Shown: positions 17,744 through 29,471, counted from the stretch's first letter. The stretch: DNA of 64,000 nt from Hyphomicrobiales bacterium (GCA_900469955.1 UBYX01000004.1:1-64000), one strand, 5' to 3'. Numbers and translations are program-made. Notes: generated from the letters alone by a model not told the origin.

Positions 17744-18430
17744 TCAGGCGACCGTCAGCAACAGTTTCCCGACGCCGTCGATGCCGCAGGCGACCTGGTC
17801 CCCCCTGACCACGGCGCCGACACCTGCCGGGGTTCCGGTCATGATCACGTCGCCGGGCGCCAGGGTGAAATAGCTGGAGAGCTCGGCGATGATTTCGGCC
17901 GGCGACCAGATCATCTGGTTGAGGTCCCCCGATTGGCGGCGGGTGCCGTTGACGTCGAGCCATACGGCGCCGATCTTCGGATGGCCGATGCGGGCAGCCG
18001 GGACGATGGCGGATACGGGGCCGGACTTCTCGAAGGCCTTGGCGGCTTCCCAGGGGCGGCTCATCTTCTTTGCCCTGTCCTGCAGGTCACGGCGGGTGAA
18101 ATCTACGCCGACGGCATAACCGTAGACCTTGGAAAGCGCGTCTTCCACCGCTATCCCTGCGCCGCCTTCGGCAAGCGCCATGACGAGTTCGACTTCGTAA
18201 TGGACATTGGAGGATGCCGATGGATAGGGGAAGGTGTCGCCGTTATAGAGGTTGTCGGCATTCTTCTGAAAGAAGAAGGGCGGCTCGCGGGACGGATCGT
18301 GACCCATTTCGATCGCATGGTCGGCATAGTTGCGACCGACGCAATAGACCCGGTGCACCGGAAACTGTTCCGTCACCCCTTCGACGTCGAGAAGCACGGG
18401 TTGGGGAGCGGGGATCACGGTAGCGCGCAT
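17744..18430 (-). CDS. Fumarylacetoacetate hydrolase (FAH) family protein
   Basis: A 228-residue hydrolase of the FAH/acylpyruvase fold. It shows the standard opening (VYCVGRNYADHAIEMG), the FFFQKNADN strand and the metal ligands in VHYEVELVMAL. Small members of this size cleave acylpyruvates or decarboxylate oxaloacetate. I prefer the ATG at 18430, which has AGGA eight bases upstream, over one at 18460. It probably forms a two-gene operon with the hexapeptide-repeat gene. Confidence 0.87.
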   Translation of the reverse strand: MRATVIPAPQPVLLDVEGVTEQFPVHRVYCVGRNYADHAIEMGHDPSREPPFFFQKNADNLYNGDTFPYPSASSNVHYEVELVMALAEGGAGIAVEDALSKVYGYAVGVDFTRRDLQDRAKKMSRPWEAAKAFEKSGPVSAIVPAARIGHPKIGAVWLDVNGTRRQSGDLNQMIWSPAEIIAELSSYFTLAPGDVIMTGTPAGVGAVVRGDQVACGIDGVGKLLLTVA

Positions 18431-18575
18431 GGGGACATCCTGAACAGTGGCATAAGACAACGCCCGTCTTTGTCTCTCGATTCACCGGACAATCCTAGCC
18501 CTTTTTGAACCTGCGGGGAAAACTGGCGAAAAATTTGAAGCTGCTGTATGGAAACCGCCAACAGAAGGATTTTGG

Positions 18576-19607
18576 ATGTACGCCGACGCGCTGAAACACG
18601 GCCAGAAGATATTTGCCGTCGCACCGATGATCGACTGGACGGACCGGCATTGCCGTTTCCTGCACCGGCAGTTGTCGAGGCAGGCGTTGCTCTATACCGA
18701 AATGGTGGTGGCGGACGCGATCATCCACGGGCCGCGCCAGAGGCTGCTTTCCTATTCGCCCGAGGAACATCCGGTCGCGCTGCAGCTCGGCGGTTCGGAC
18801 GCGGGCAAGCTCACCGAGGCGATCCGGATCGCGGCGGACTACGGTTATGACGAAATCAATCTCAATGTCGGCTGTCCGTCGGACCGGGTGCAATCAGGAA
18901 CGTTCGGCGCCTGCCTGATGCGCGATGCGGGCCATGTGGCGGATCTCGTTTCGGCGATGAAGGCGGCGGCTACGGTCCCGGTGACGGTGAAATGCCGGAT
19001 CGGCGTCGACGATCAGGAGCCGGCGGAGGTGCTGCCGGATTTCCTCAGGCGGATGATCGGTGCCGGTGCGGACGCAATCTGGATTCATGCCCGCAAGGCC
19101 TGGCTGCAGGGGCTGAGCCCAAAGGAAAACCGCGAGATCCCGCCGCTCGACTATGAGCTCGTCTATCGGATGAAGCGGGAGAATCCTGATGTCTTCGTCG
19201 GCATCAACGGCGGCATCGCCGACCTCGATCAGGCGGCAAGTCACCTCGAGGTGATGGATGGCGTGATGCTCGGCCGCGCCGCCTACCAGAATGCGGGGCT
19301 GCTGGCAGGGGTGGATGCCGCGGTGGCGGGAACGGGTCCTGCCGAGGTGGACTGGCTGGCGCTGCGCGACCGGATGATGGCCTATGCGGAAGGCGTGATC
19401 GCTGCCGGCGGCCGGCTGCATCACGTCACGCGGCACATGGTCGGGTTGTTCCAGGGATTTGCCGGCGCCCGCCGTTTCCGTCAGATCCTTTCGGCTGATG
19501 CAACTCGGCCGGGGGCCGGCGTCGATGTCATCGCTGCGGCCTTTGCGGCGGTGGACATTGAGGCTGGTTCTCGGGTTCAGGCCGAAGAAAAGAAGCTGGC
19601 GGGGTAA
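18576..19607 (+). CDS. dusA: tRNA-dihydrouridine synthase A
   Basis: A 343-residue FMN enzyme that reduces uridine to dihydrouridine in the tRNA D-loop. It has the DusA opening (FAVAPMIDWTDRHCRFLHRQ), the NLNVGCPSDRV strand, the catalytic Cys in FGACLMRD, and phosphate-binding motifs (VGINGGI, GVMLGRAAY). Length agrees with DusA. It diverges from the FAH-family gene with 145 bp between them. Confidence 0.94.
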   Translation: MYADALKHGQKIFAVAPMIDWTDRHCRFLHRQLSRQALLYTEMVVADAIIHGPRQRLLSYSPEEHPVALQLGGSDAGKLTEAIRIAADYGYDEINLNVGCPSDRVQSGTFGACLMRDAGHVADLVSAMKAAATVPVTVKCRIGVDDQEPAEVLPDFLRRMIGAGADAIWIHARKAWLQGLSPKENREIPPLDYELVYRMKRENPDVFVGINGGIADLDQAASHLEVMDGVMLGRAAYQNAGLLAGVDAAVAGTGPAEVDWLALRDRMMAYAEGVIAAGGRLHHVTRHMVGLFQGFAGARRFRQILSADATRPGAGVDVIAAAFAAVDIEAGSRVQAEEKKLAG

Positions 19608-19628
19608 GGACAACCCTTGCCCTCGGGT

Positions 19629-19653
19629 CATCCTCGGGTTTAACCCGAGGATG
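19629..19653. repeat. Palindromic repeat element after dusA
   Basis: A perfect 12-bp inverted repeat around one central base, with the core CCTCGGGTT / AACCCGAGG. Such 'cctcgggt' palindromes are a well-known dispersed intergenic element in rhizobia. Here it could also serve as a bidirectional hairpin at the dusA 3' end. Confidence 0.55.
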
Positions 19654-19963
19654 AGGGTGACGGAAGACGGAATCCTCCCTTGGGGATCCTCGGTTTTCTT
19701 GTCGGACGGGGCGCTGGGAGCTGCCTCGTAAGTTTTAGTTTTAGGTGACACCTCTCAGCGCCCCGTTCGGCGGTTTTTATCCGCGACTGCGGTCCCTCTG
19801 CCGTGGCCTTTCCGGACGGTTTTCTGCCGCCGGTTTCTCGATATTTCGGACGGACTTCAAAGAGTCCGGCGAAACCATCCTTCGGGCCACCATGTGTGCC
19901 GCACAGGCACGCCCGGCGCGCTTTCGGGCATCAAGAGACGAGGGCCGGTCCGTTGCCACTCAT

Positions 19964-20098
19964 CTCTCCCCGTGTCGCCGGAGGGAGACCATTTTCCGCG
20001 GACCCCTGATACAAGGACTTACGTCGTTTCCCTGCACTCGGCGCCGGCCCCGCCTCGCCGGAACGCCTTCCGGTGTATCCGATGCGGGACGGGGAGAG
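19964..20098. repeat. Mosaic-type element bounded by inverted repeats
   Basis: CTCTCCCCGT at 19964-19973 recurs inverted as ACGGGGAGAG at 20089-20098, enclosing 115 bp with further short palindromes. This matches the style of rhizobial intergenic mosaic elements, which often end in 'ctctcccc' motifs. Copy number elsewhere cannot be seen here. Confidence 0.4.
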
Positions 20099-20236
20099 TG
20101 TAGGCATGGGTTGAGGAGACGGGGATGATGAGACCTGGAAATTCCAGCTAAGACGTTGATGTATAGAGCCTGCGCCGGCGCAAATATTCCCCGCTCGCGG
20201 GAGCGATGATGTGGGCCACCACGGTACGTTCAACGC

Positions 20237-20509
20237 TCAGACGTCGTCCAGTCTTCGCAGAAGCTGCTGGATCCTCGAAGGCTTCGAGGGTAAATCCGCT
20301 GGCTCGGATTTCAGAAGGTTTCGCTCTGTCAGGTCGAACTGATACCAGTCGATCAGAGCGGAAGCGACATCGGCCGCCGATTCATCGGTCAGGTCGACGG
20401 CGTTTTCCTCGCACCAGGCTTCCAGAAATTTCTGCAGCAGTTCAAGGTCATCAGGACCAAGAAGAACTGCCGACTGCTTGGCGTATCGCTGAAGCATAAG
20501 CATTCTCAT
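20237..20509 (-). CDS. Small conserved-looking hypothetical protein
   Basis: A 90-residue acidic, mostly helical protein without signal peptide or membrane segment. It has a tidy alpha-helical pattern (LELLQKFLEAWCEENAVDL) and ends with a basic helix (RIQQLLRRLDD). Three ATGs within the first five codons are possible starts and no strong ribosome site is seen. Function unknown. Confidence 0.5.
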   Translation of the reverse strand: MRMLMLQRYAKQSAVLLGPDDLELLQKFLEAWCEENAVDLTDESAADVASALIDWYQFDLTERNLLKSEPADLPSKPSRIQQLLRRLDDV

Positions 20510-21115
20510 TCAAGTATCGCCGACGGCCTTCCCTCAGCAGTCTCGCGGCACCCCATATGGCAAAAAGGGCAACGATTCTCTCGCGAGACTGTCGCAATTC
20601 GAGCTTGTGCAGGGCTTTCTAATATTCCGGGCTGCCGCATGACTTCGCGGATGATGCCTGCCACCCCTAACGTAACTGCTGCGGAGCGTTACTGTTCCGC
20701 CCATGCGGGCTGGTCGTTCGAACTCGCGAAGGGAGGAAACGTCGCTATACTGATCATCGCTTTCACCGAGAGCCCACTACCAGTAGTTCTTTCGGAGGAA
20801 CTGGTGGAGAACCAGCAATCAATGTGGGGCGTTGACGATGTAGAAGCTCTGACAATAACTTTCGATTAACCGGTAAGTCACTCGGCCTTGGGTCGGATAT
20901 CGGGGCTGCATTGGAAAAACACTGTGCTACCCGCGCTCAAATCCTTTGTTCAACATGCCCGGCCGATCCTCGGAGGCCAAGGCAGGCAGGCCAATAGCAT
21001 CCGGCGTGGCGAGCGCCAGGATCAGCCGGCCATCGGGAAGCCCGAGTGGGAAACGAGGGACGGCTCAGGAGTGCAATCGGTGTCGTCGGATGAGGTGTCA
21101 GGAGGGACGTTCGGC
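20510..21115. other. 606-bp spacer without a confident gene
   Basis: A 76-codon frame at 20639-20869 on the + strand is possible, but its codon use is poorer in GC than the neighbours and its product resembles nothing I know. The region from 20888 is an open frame upstream of the methyltransferase start, without coding character. A methyltransferase promoter must lie here, but I cannot place it. Confidence 0.4.
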
Positions 21116-22054
21116 ATGATTTCGGCATGCGATGGTCTGTTGAGTTGTCCCGATTGCCGCGCCGATCTCGCCTCACCCCAAAGATGCGTCGCATGCGGTC
21201 GCGAATTCGAACGGGAGGACGAGCGTCCCAGCCTGATGCCGAGCAGCGGCGGCACCGTCAGCTTCGACTGGCCTCGACAGGCCTTCAACCCCGCAATCAT
21301 CCCCGAGGTGGAGATCCTGCGCTTCCCTCTGGAGCACGGCCAGCCCAGAGAAGGCATCTATCACCTCGACCGGGCGCATGAAGCGTGCCTGAAGGATCTG
21401 CCGGCGGGAAGCACGGTGCTGGAAATCGGCTGCGGCGGCGGTCAGATGCGCAAATGGATGGACGAGCGCGGCATCCGCTATATCGGCGTCGACGTGGCCG
21501 TGGACCGGGTGCACGACTGGCTGCGCACGCATGGCGGTCCGGACATCTTATGCGACGCCCATGTGCTGCCCTTCCGGGACGAGAGCTTCGACGCGGTCTA
21601 CGCCTCCGCCGTGTGGGAGCATCTGGCCTTTCCCCAACTTGCGGCAAAGGAGGCCGCCCGCGTTCTCAAGCCCGGCGGTGTCTGCCTCGGCTCGGCCTCG
21701 TTTCTCGAGCCCTGGCACGATGCAAGCTACTACCACATGACCCCCTATGGGGTTTTCATGACGTTGAGCCTCGCCGGATTCAGGGTGATACAGATCTGGC
21801 CCGAGACGAAATGGTCGGGATTCCGGGCCATGCTGGAGATGGGCAACAAGGCGACGCGCGCGGTGCGCGGTTTGTCATGGCTGATCTATGGCTGGTATCT
21901 GGCTCCCAAAGCGGCTCAGGCCTGGCTGCGCAATCGGAGAAAACCGGACGAACAGGCGCTGCTGCATCCCATCGCGGAGATGGCTGGCGCTATCGCCTGG
22001 ATTGCGCGGAAATCCGGTAGTCGGCTAACGGAACCGGTGAAAACTTCGGATTAG
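21116..22054 (+). CDS. Class I SAM-dependent methyltransferase with zinc-ribbon N-terminus
   Basis: A 312-residue methyltransferase. Residues 10-28 hold two Cys pairs (CPDC, CVAC), like the zinc ribbon of Trm112/RlmA-type enzymes. The SAM-binding motif is VLEIGCGGGQMRKW, with the acidic residue in YIGVDVA and motif IV in FDAVYASAVWEHL. A C-terminal hydrophobic stretch (LSWLIYGWYLAPKAAQAW) suggests membrane association. The ATG at 21116 follows AGGAGGG; the frame is open further upstream without coding character. The substrate is unknown; cell-surface sugar or lipid methylation is possible. Confidence 0.82.
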   Translation: MISACDGLLSCPDCRADLASPQRCVACGREFEREDERPSLMPSSGGTVSFDWPRQAFNPAIIPEVEILRFPLEHGQPREGIYHLDRAHEACLKDLPAGSTVLEIGCGGGQMRKWMDERGIRYIGVDVAVDRVHDWLRTHGGPDILCDAHVLPFRDESFDAVYASAVWEHLAFPQLAAKEAARVLKPGGVCLGSASFLEPWHDASYYHMTPYGVFMTLSLAGFRVIQIWPETKWSGFRAMLEMGNKATRAVRGLSWLIYGWYLAPKAAQAWLRNRRKPDEQALLHPIAEMAGAIAWIARKSGSRLTEPVKTSD

Positions 22055-22100
22055 AGCCGTCTCCACGTGTCATCGCTGGCCTTGCTGCCAGGGATGGTCA

Positions 22101-22125
22101 GGTGGCCTGCGGGAAACAGGCCACC
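22101..22125. terminator. Hairpin between convergent genes
   Basis: A 9-bp stem (GGTGGCCTG / CAGGCCACC) with a 7-nt loop sits between the methyltransferase and gcvP, whose 3' ends face each other. No T-run follows on either strand, so it is only a possible bidirectional terminator or mRNA 3' end stabiliser. Confidence 0.35.
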
Positions 22126-22136
22126 CAAGATGCCGG

Positions 22137-24997
<2,861 letters not shown>

Positions 24998-25001
<4 letters not shown>

Positions 25002-25360
25002 GCGATGAGGTCCTTGTAGGCAGCTTCGTCGAGCAGCGCGTTGGCGTCGGAAGCGTTCTTGAGCTTCAGCTTGAAGAACCAGCCCGCACCCTGCGGATCG
25101 GAATTGACGATCGAAGGATCGTCGACGATCGCCTGATTGATCTCGGCGACTTCGCCATCGAGCGGACAATAGACATCGGATGCCGCCTTTACAGATTCCA
25201 CGGTGGCGGCATTGCCGTCCTTCGTCAGTTCGGCACCCACCTCCGGCAGTTCCACGAAAACGAGATCACCGAGCTGCTCTGCAGCGTGAGAGGTGATGCC
25301 GACGGTCGCGACACCATCTTCGAGCTTCAGCCATTCATGTTCGGCGGTAAATTTCAGCAT
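24998..25360 (-). CDS. gcvH: Glycine cleavage system H protein
   Basis: A 120-residue lipoyl carrier. The lipoylation lysine is in [10 protein letters not shown], within the usual context. It shuttles the aminomethyl group from GcvP to GcvT. It lies 17 bp after gcvT and overlaps gcvP by 4 bp. The lipoyl group would depend on LipB, encoded at 39903. Confidence 0.97.
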
Positions 25361-25377
25361 GGTTCTCTCCGGGGATT

Positions 25378-26514
25378 TTAGCGTTTGTAGGTGGTGGTGA
25401 TAAAAGGAAGCTTGGCGACGGTCATCGGCAGATATTTTCCACGTACCTCGGCAAAGATCTGGGTGCCGGGCTCGGCATATTGGGCGGGAACGTAGCCCAT
25501 GGCGACCGGTCCTTCGACCGAGGGACCAAAGGTTCCGGAGGTGACTTCGCCGAGTTCAGTCTTGCCCTCGGAGTCCGCAAAAAGCTTGGCGTGAGCGCGA
25601 ACGGGAGCCTTGCCTTCCGGCTTTAGGCCGACGCGCCGGCGTGATGTACCGTTCGTCAGTTCATCCAGAATGCGGCGGGCGCCGGGGAAGCCGCCTGCGC
25701 GTTCGCCGCCCGGGCGGCGGGCCTTCTGGATCGCCCATTCGAGCGAGGCCTCGATCGGAGAGGTCGTGGTATCGATGTCGTTGCCATAGAGGCAGAGCCC
25801 GGCTTCGAGCCGCAGCGAATCGCGGGCGCCGAGACCGATCGGCATGCAATGCAGATCCTCGAGCAGCGCCCTGGCGATCTGTTCGGCGTTTTCGGCGGGG
25901 ACGGAAATCTCGAACCCGTCCTCGCCGGAATATCCGGAGCGGGAGACGATGCAGGCGGCGTCATGAAGGCTGGCGTCGCAGACATCCATGAATTTCATGT
26001 CGACGACATCCGGCCAGAATTCCGCGAGCACGGCCTCGGCCCGGGGGCCTTGCAGCGCGAGAAGCGCGCGATCCTCGAGGAGGGTGACATCGCAATCGGA
26101 AAGATGCGCCTTCATATGCGCGACATCGGCATCCTTGCAGGCGGCGTTGACGACGACGAAGAGATGATCGCCGCGATTGGTGATCATCAGGTCGTCGAGG
26201 ATGCATCCGTTCTCGTCGGTGAAGAACCCATAGCGCTGGCGTCCTTCCTTCAGGCCGAGAATATCCACCGGCACGAGGCTTTCCAGCGCCCTGGCCGCAT
26301 CCGCATAGGTGCCGGACCTGGCCTTCACAACGACCTGTCCCATGTGTGAGACATCGAAAAGGCCGGCGTCCGTGCGCGTGTACAGATGTTCCTTCAGGAC
26401 GCCTGCGGGATATTGCACCGGCATCTCATAGCCGGCGAACGGCACCATCTTCGCTCCAAGCGACAGATGCAGGGCATGAAGGGGTGTTTTCTTCAGAACG
26501 GTCTGATCGTCCAA
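25378..26514 (-). CDS. gcvT: Glycine cleavage system aminomethyltransferase (T protein)
   Basis: A 378-residue THF-dependent enzyme releasing ammonia and methylene-THF from aminomethyl-GcvH. Typical motifs are [36 protein letters not shown] and [17 protein letters not shown] choose a TTG start at 26514: it is preceded by GGAG six bases upstream and yields the family's normal N-terminus ([12 protein letters not shown]). A GTG 13 codons earlier is open but would add an atypical extension. It is the first gene after the glycine riboswitch. Confidence 0.95.
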   Translation of the reverse strand: MDDQTVLKKTPLHALHLSLGAKMVPFAGYEMPVQYPAGVLKEHLYTRTDAGLFDVSHMGQVVVKARSGTYADAARALESLVPVDILGLKEGRQRYGFFTDENGCILDDLMITNRGDHLFVVVNAACKDADVAHMKAHLSDCDVTLLEDRALLALQGPRAEAVLAEFWPDVVDMKFMDVCDASLHDAACIVSRSGYSGEDGFEISVPAENAEQIARALLEDLHCMPIGLGARDSLRLEAGLCLYGNDIDTTTSPIEASLEWAIQKARRPGGERAGGFPGARRILDELTNGTSRRRVGLKPEGKAPVRAHAKLFADSEGKTELGEVTSGTFGPSVEGPVAMGYVPAQYAEPGTQIFAEVRGKYLPMTVAKLPFITTTYKR

Positions 26515-26583
26515 GGACGCCTCCAGGTCTTGGCGCTTGACGCACCGGCTCACGGTCAGGCGCGTTTCCGCGCCACTTTTTGA

Positions 26584-26752
26584 GCCCCCTCTGTCCCTTT
26601 CGCCTGAGATTGTTATCCCTTCGGCGAGCCTTCCCTTCGGAAAGACTTCTCTCCAGAGTCCTGTCGACGCTCGCTGGTCCTTTTGCCTGAGAGTTTCCGG
26701 GGCGGTTGCTCCTTCGGCACCACAGTGAAGTGGCTTCTCCCAGCGAGTGAGG
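26584..26752 (-). ncRNA. Tandem glycine riboswitch
   Basis: Read on the minus strand, the leader of gcvT has two consecutive glycine aptamers. Each has the conserved core: aptamer 1 (about 26669-26750) with GGAGCAACCG, CTCAGGCAAAAGGACC, and aptamer 2 (about 26584-26665) with ATCTCAGGCGAAAGGGACAG. Flanking P1 halves pair (CTCGCTGG with CCAGCGAG; CTCTGGAG region with CAGAGGG). A short linker joins them. It should switch gcvTHP on when glycine is abundant. Confidence 0.92.
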
Positions 26753-26756
26753 CGTC

Positions 26757-26784
26757 ATTATCCGCCTCGACCGGGGTTTGACAA
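26757..26784 (-). promoter_or_regulatory. Promoter of the gcvTHP operon
   Basis: On the minus strand TTGTCA (26784-26779) and GATAAT (26762-26757) lie 16 bp apart, a good sigma-70 match. Transcription would begin about 26750, exactly at the first aptamer stem of the glycine riboswitch. Confidence 0.7.
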
Positions 26785-26943
26785 GGGGCCAATGTCGCTC
26801 CGGACATAATTTCTGTCGCAGCGCAACGAATGCTGCTTGATCTGGTGCAAACAGCCCTCGGGAGGGTGTGATATAGAGACGACCATGTTTTGCGCTTCGC
26901 GACGAATTGGGTTATGCCGAGTGGTATTCGAACAGGTTATGCG

Positions 26944-27315
26944 ATGACGACAAGTCCCCGCACAGTGGCAAGCGTGCTGCGCATCTTTTGCGCAATAGTC
27001 CTCTTTTCGCTGGGCCTTGGGCATCAGCCGGTAAGCGCCGCTCCGCTCGAATCGTTCAGCGAAGAATATCGGCTTCCGGACGGCAGTTTCGCCGACATCT
27101 GCGCCGACGGTGAACACAGGCGGGAGCCGGCGGCAAAGCCTCTTTGCGAAGTCTGCCTGCTTGCCGCCTCGGTCATCCTGCCGCCCCCCAACGATGAAAC
27201 ATGGCTGACGGGCAAGCGGGGCTCCGATGCGATCCTGCTTCCGAAGTCCGTCGAGATACGCGGCGCGACGGCGATCGACCGGCCGAGATCCCGCGCGCCG
27301 CCAGCGTTGATCTGA
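26944..27315 (+). CDS. Small exported protein next to the copper chaperone (DUF2946-like)
   Basis: A 123-residue protein with an N-terminal signal or membrane segment (VASVLRIFCAIVLFSLGLG, then a possible cleavage at VSAA) and a CxxC pair (PLCEVCLLAASVILPPP). This layout resembles DUF2946-type proteins often encoded beside copper genes; the match is by pattern only. The ATG at 26944 is chosen because it starts just before the signal segment. The PCuAC gene follows 71 bp downstream. Confidence 0.6.
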   Translation: MTTSPRTVASVLRIFCAIVLFSLGLGHQPVSAAPLESFSEEYRLPDGSFADICADGEHRREPAAKPLCEVCLLAASVILPPPNDETWLTGKRGSDAILLPKSVEIRGATAIDRPRSRAPPALI

Positions 27316-27386
27316 CGCCCAACCCGCACAGATCAACCGTCCCGGTCGGGCAGCCAAAGCATGCTGTCACCGGAAGAGGACATATC

Positions 27387-27965
27387 ATGAAGACCATCAC
27401 AAAAATCGCCCTTTCCGGCATGCTCGCAGCCGCCGGCGCTGCTCACGCTTTTGCGCAGCCTAACTTCGTTAATCCCGGCAGGCCGATGAATGGCGTGATC
27501 ATGGCGGCCGGTACGGATCACGCGCACGGCACGACGGCGACTGGCGCAACCACTACCGGCGACGCCGTCAAGGTCGGCGATCTGGAAGTCAAAGGCGCGT
27601 TCTCCAAGGCCATGCTGCCGGGCCAGCCTGTCGGCGGCGGCTACCTGACCATCACCAACAACGGCAAAGCGGACGACGTGCTGATCTCTGCGTCGTCATC
27701 GGCGGCAGGGTCGGTGGAGCTACACGAAATGGCGATGCAAGGGCAGGTTATGAAGATGCGCAAGCTCGATGCCGGGATTGCCGTTCCCGCCGGCCAGACC
27801 GTCGAGCTGAAGCCCGGCGGGCTGCACATGATGTTCATGAAGGTGAAGGAGCCCTTCAAGGCCGGCAGCGAAGTGCCCGTCACCCTGACATTCGAAAAGG
27901 CCGGCCAGATCGAAGTGAAGCTGGCCGTCGGGGCGGCTGGTCCTAGCGGGCAGAAGACAAACTGA
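27387..27965 (+). CDS. Periplasmic copper chaperone PCuAC (DUF461)
   Basis: A 192-residue secreted protein. A signal peptide ends near residue 23 (AHAFA before QPN). The PCuAC fold has the copper ligands H and M in VELHEMAMQGQVMKM and H-x-M in GGLHMMFMK. PCuAC proteins carry Cu(I) to the CuA/CuB sites of cytochrome oxidase. The region before the domain has an extra DHAHG stretch that might also bind metal. GGAAGAGGA lies before the ATG at 27387. Confidence 0.88.
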   Translation: MKTITKIALSGMLAAAGAAHAFAQPNFVNPGRPMNGVIMAAGTDHAHGTTATGATTTGDAVKVGDLEVKGAFSKAMLPGQPVGGGYLTITNNGKADDVLISASSSAAGSVELHEMAMQGQVMKMRKLDAGIAVPAGQTVELKPGGLHMMFMKVKEPFKAGSEVPVTLTFEKAGQIEVKLAVGAAGPSGQKTN

Positions 27966-27975
27966 ATGTTTTCCG

Positions 27976-28005
27976 GAGGCCGCCTAGGGGCGGCCTCATT
28001 TTTTC
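27976..28005 (+). terminator. Rho-independent terminator after the PCuAC gene
   Basis: A 9-bp stem (GAGGCCGCC / GGCGGCCTC) with a 4-nt loop is followed by ATTTTTT. It lies 10 bp after the PCuAC stop and directly before the convergent DUF2000 gene's 3' end. Confidence 0.8.
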
Positions 28006-28422
28006 CTAGCGTAGAAGCTTAAGGCTGCCAGTGAGCGACCTGACCCATTTTGAGGGACCGGCGATGCCCAAACCGTCGATCGCCTCTTGCGACAGGTCGC
28101 AGCTCGGAAAAGCGGCCTCGTATTCCCTGTAGTCGTGCAGCGACCGGGCGAAAGCCGGGAAGGGGACGATGGCGCGGTCGTCGGACCGGCCGAGCGCCCG
28201 CAGGAGGAGCGCGCCGATCATGTCTGCGTCTGCCGCGAGGATCGGGACCGGCTGCCGGGAGCTGGTGTCGATGGCGCGACCGTCCCGGTCGGCGAGGGTT
28301 TGCCCGGCAAGCTGAGGCAGGCGCGCGCCGAGACCTACCGAAATGGCACTGACCGTATTGGCGACGAGGCCGATCGGCAGGGCGGGATTGACGACGATGG
28401 CAAGGCGGATGTCTTCGCTCAT
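28006..28422 (-). CDS. DUF2000 family protein
   Basis: A 138-residue protein resembling DUF2000 (SEDIRLAIVVNPALPIGLVANTVSAISVGLG at the start), a peptidyl-tRNA-hydrolase-2-like fold of unknown role. I choose the ATG at 28422; an earlier in-frame start would add a stretch with no family character. It is divergent from the Lrp-type regulator 133 bp away, which may control it. Confidence 0.75.
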   Translation of the reverse strand: MSEDIRLAIVVNPALPIGLVANTVSAISVGLGARLPQLAGQTLADRDGRAIDTSSRQPVPILAADADMIGALLLRALGRSDDRAIVPFPAFARSLHDYREYEAAFPSCDLSQEAIDGLGIAGPSKWVRSLTGSLKLLR

Positions 28423-28555
28423 GATTGTCCGATGTGGGTTGAAGGATGGTTCGGACAATAGCCCAGTCCGTCGGGGCGATCTTACCTTTCGCTTCTTGTT
28501 TCCGTTCCTTTCCGGTAGAATTTTCCTCTCCTTCGTCAGATGTGGGAAGAGTTAC

Positions 28556-29053
28556 ATGGAAGATGAGATCGAACCGGCAGATGTACGAATCCTGAGAGCG
28601 CTACAGGAGGACGGCCGGCTGACGAATCAGGCGCTGGCGGAAACGGTGGGGCTTTCGACGTCGCCGAGCTGGCGACGGGTCAGGCATCTGGAAGAGACGG
28701 GAGTTATCCAGGGTTATCGGGCGATCCTGGACAGGCGGGCGATCGGTCTCGGCGTGCTTGCCTTTATCCGCGTCAAGATCGACAGCCATAGCGCGGCGGA
28801 AGCGGAAGCTTTCGCCGATGAGGTGAGCGGACTGGATGAGGTGGTGGCGTGCTACAGCATCGCAGGCGACGCGGATTTCCTGCTGCAGGTGGTCTCGCGC
28901 GACCTCGACGCCTATGCCGATTTCGCTATGTCGACGCTGAGGCGCTTGCCGCGCATCAAGGAGATGCAGACCACGTTTGTGCTGAAGGAGATCAAGGGTT
29001 TTGACGGCTTTCCGCTGAAGTTTGCAGGCAAGTCCGCCAGGCAGGCGCGCTAG
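28556..29053 (+). CDS. Lrp/AsnC-family transcriptional regulator
   Basis: A 165-residue regulator. The N-terminal helix-turn-helix (LRALQEDGRLTNQALAETVGLSTSPSWRRV) is followed by the RAM ligand-binding domain (GVLAFIRVKIDSH, VVACYSIAGDADFLLQV). Such proteins sense amino acids and usually act on the divergent neighbour, here the DUF2000 gene. The ATG at 28556 has a weak GGGAAGAG upstream. Confidence 0.9.
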   Translation: MEDEIEPADVRILRALQEDGRLTNQALAETVGLSTSPSWRRVRHLEETGVIQGYRAILDRRAIGLGVLAFIRVKIDSHSAAEAEAFADEVSGLDEVVACYSIAGDADFLLQVVSRDLDAYADFAMSTLRRLPRIKEMQTTFVLKEIKGFDGFPLKFAGKSARQAR

Positions 29054-29068
29054 TGCAGAGGGAGGGAA

Positions 29069-29347
29069 TTAGTCGTCCAAATCCCGGTAGGCCGATTGCA
29101 CGTGATGATAGGTGACCTGCTGGTGCGGCTGCTGGCCCGCATTCAACAGGTCGGGGGACACGGTGGTGGCGGGAATCATGAGTTCGATGTCGCCGGGCTC
29201 GCCGGCGTTTTGTGCACGTCTCGCATTACGCTCGGCATCGGCCTTGATGTCGGCAGCCTGATCCTTGGGCGACAGGCGCCGGCCGGGTTTCAGCGCCTCT
29301 ATGGCCATGGCGGCGGTGTTCGCCGAGATGCTAAGCACTTGAGTCAT
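29069..29347 (-). CDS. Small hypothetical protein
   Basis: A 92-residue cytoplasmic protein, Ala- and Gln-rich, with a helix-prone middle (PKDQAADIKADAERNARR) and no recognised domain. I prefer the ATG at 29347, preceded by GGCAGG, over a start 26 codons earlier. It sits between the Lrp gene and fluC on the opposite strand. Function unknown. Confidence 0.55.
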   Translation of the reverse strand: MTQVLSISANTAAMAIEALKPGRRLSPKDQAADIKADAERNARRAQNAGEPGDIELMIPATTVSPDLLNAGQQPHQQVTYHHVQSAYRDLDD

Positions 29348-29471
29348 ATTACCTGCCACTTCTTCTCCGATCATAAAGAAGTAAGCCAAACCCGATTCGT
29401 TCCCGTTTAAGCAAAACGTCGGCATTTTATCGATTTGACGTTTTTTGGTTCCGGGCTACACAGTATTTCTC

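Larger units (their letters stand above)
19608..20236. other. 629-bp spacer with palindromic elements, no convincing gene
   Basis: Several frames are open here but none has a plausible protein composition or ribosome site. The spacer carries a long palindrome at 19629-19653 and a 135-bp segment framed by 10-bp inverted repeats at 19964-20098. It looks like a collection of rhizobial-type intergenic mosaic elements. Confidence 0.5.

Noticed and set aside
19745-20128. 127-codon + strand frame in the dusA spacer
   Set aside because: The product is Arg/Pro/Ser-rich and the frame covers inverted-repeat elements; it reads as non-coding DNA.
20639-20869. 76-codon + strand frame
   Set aside because: Codon use is less GC-biased than neighbours, there is no good ribosome site and the product is unlike known proteins. 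Left as unannotated spacer.
29426-29471. Fluoride riboswitch before fluC
   Set aside because: The spacer is too short and lacks the conserved fluoride aptamer core, so it was not called.
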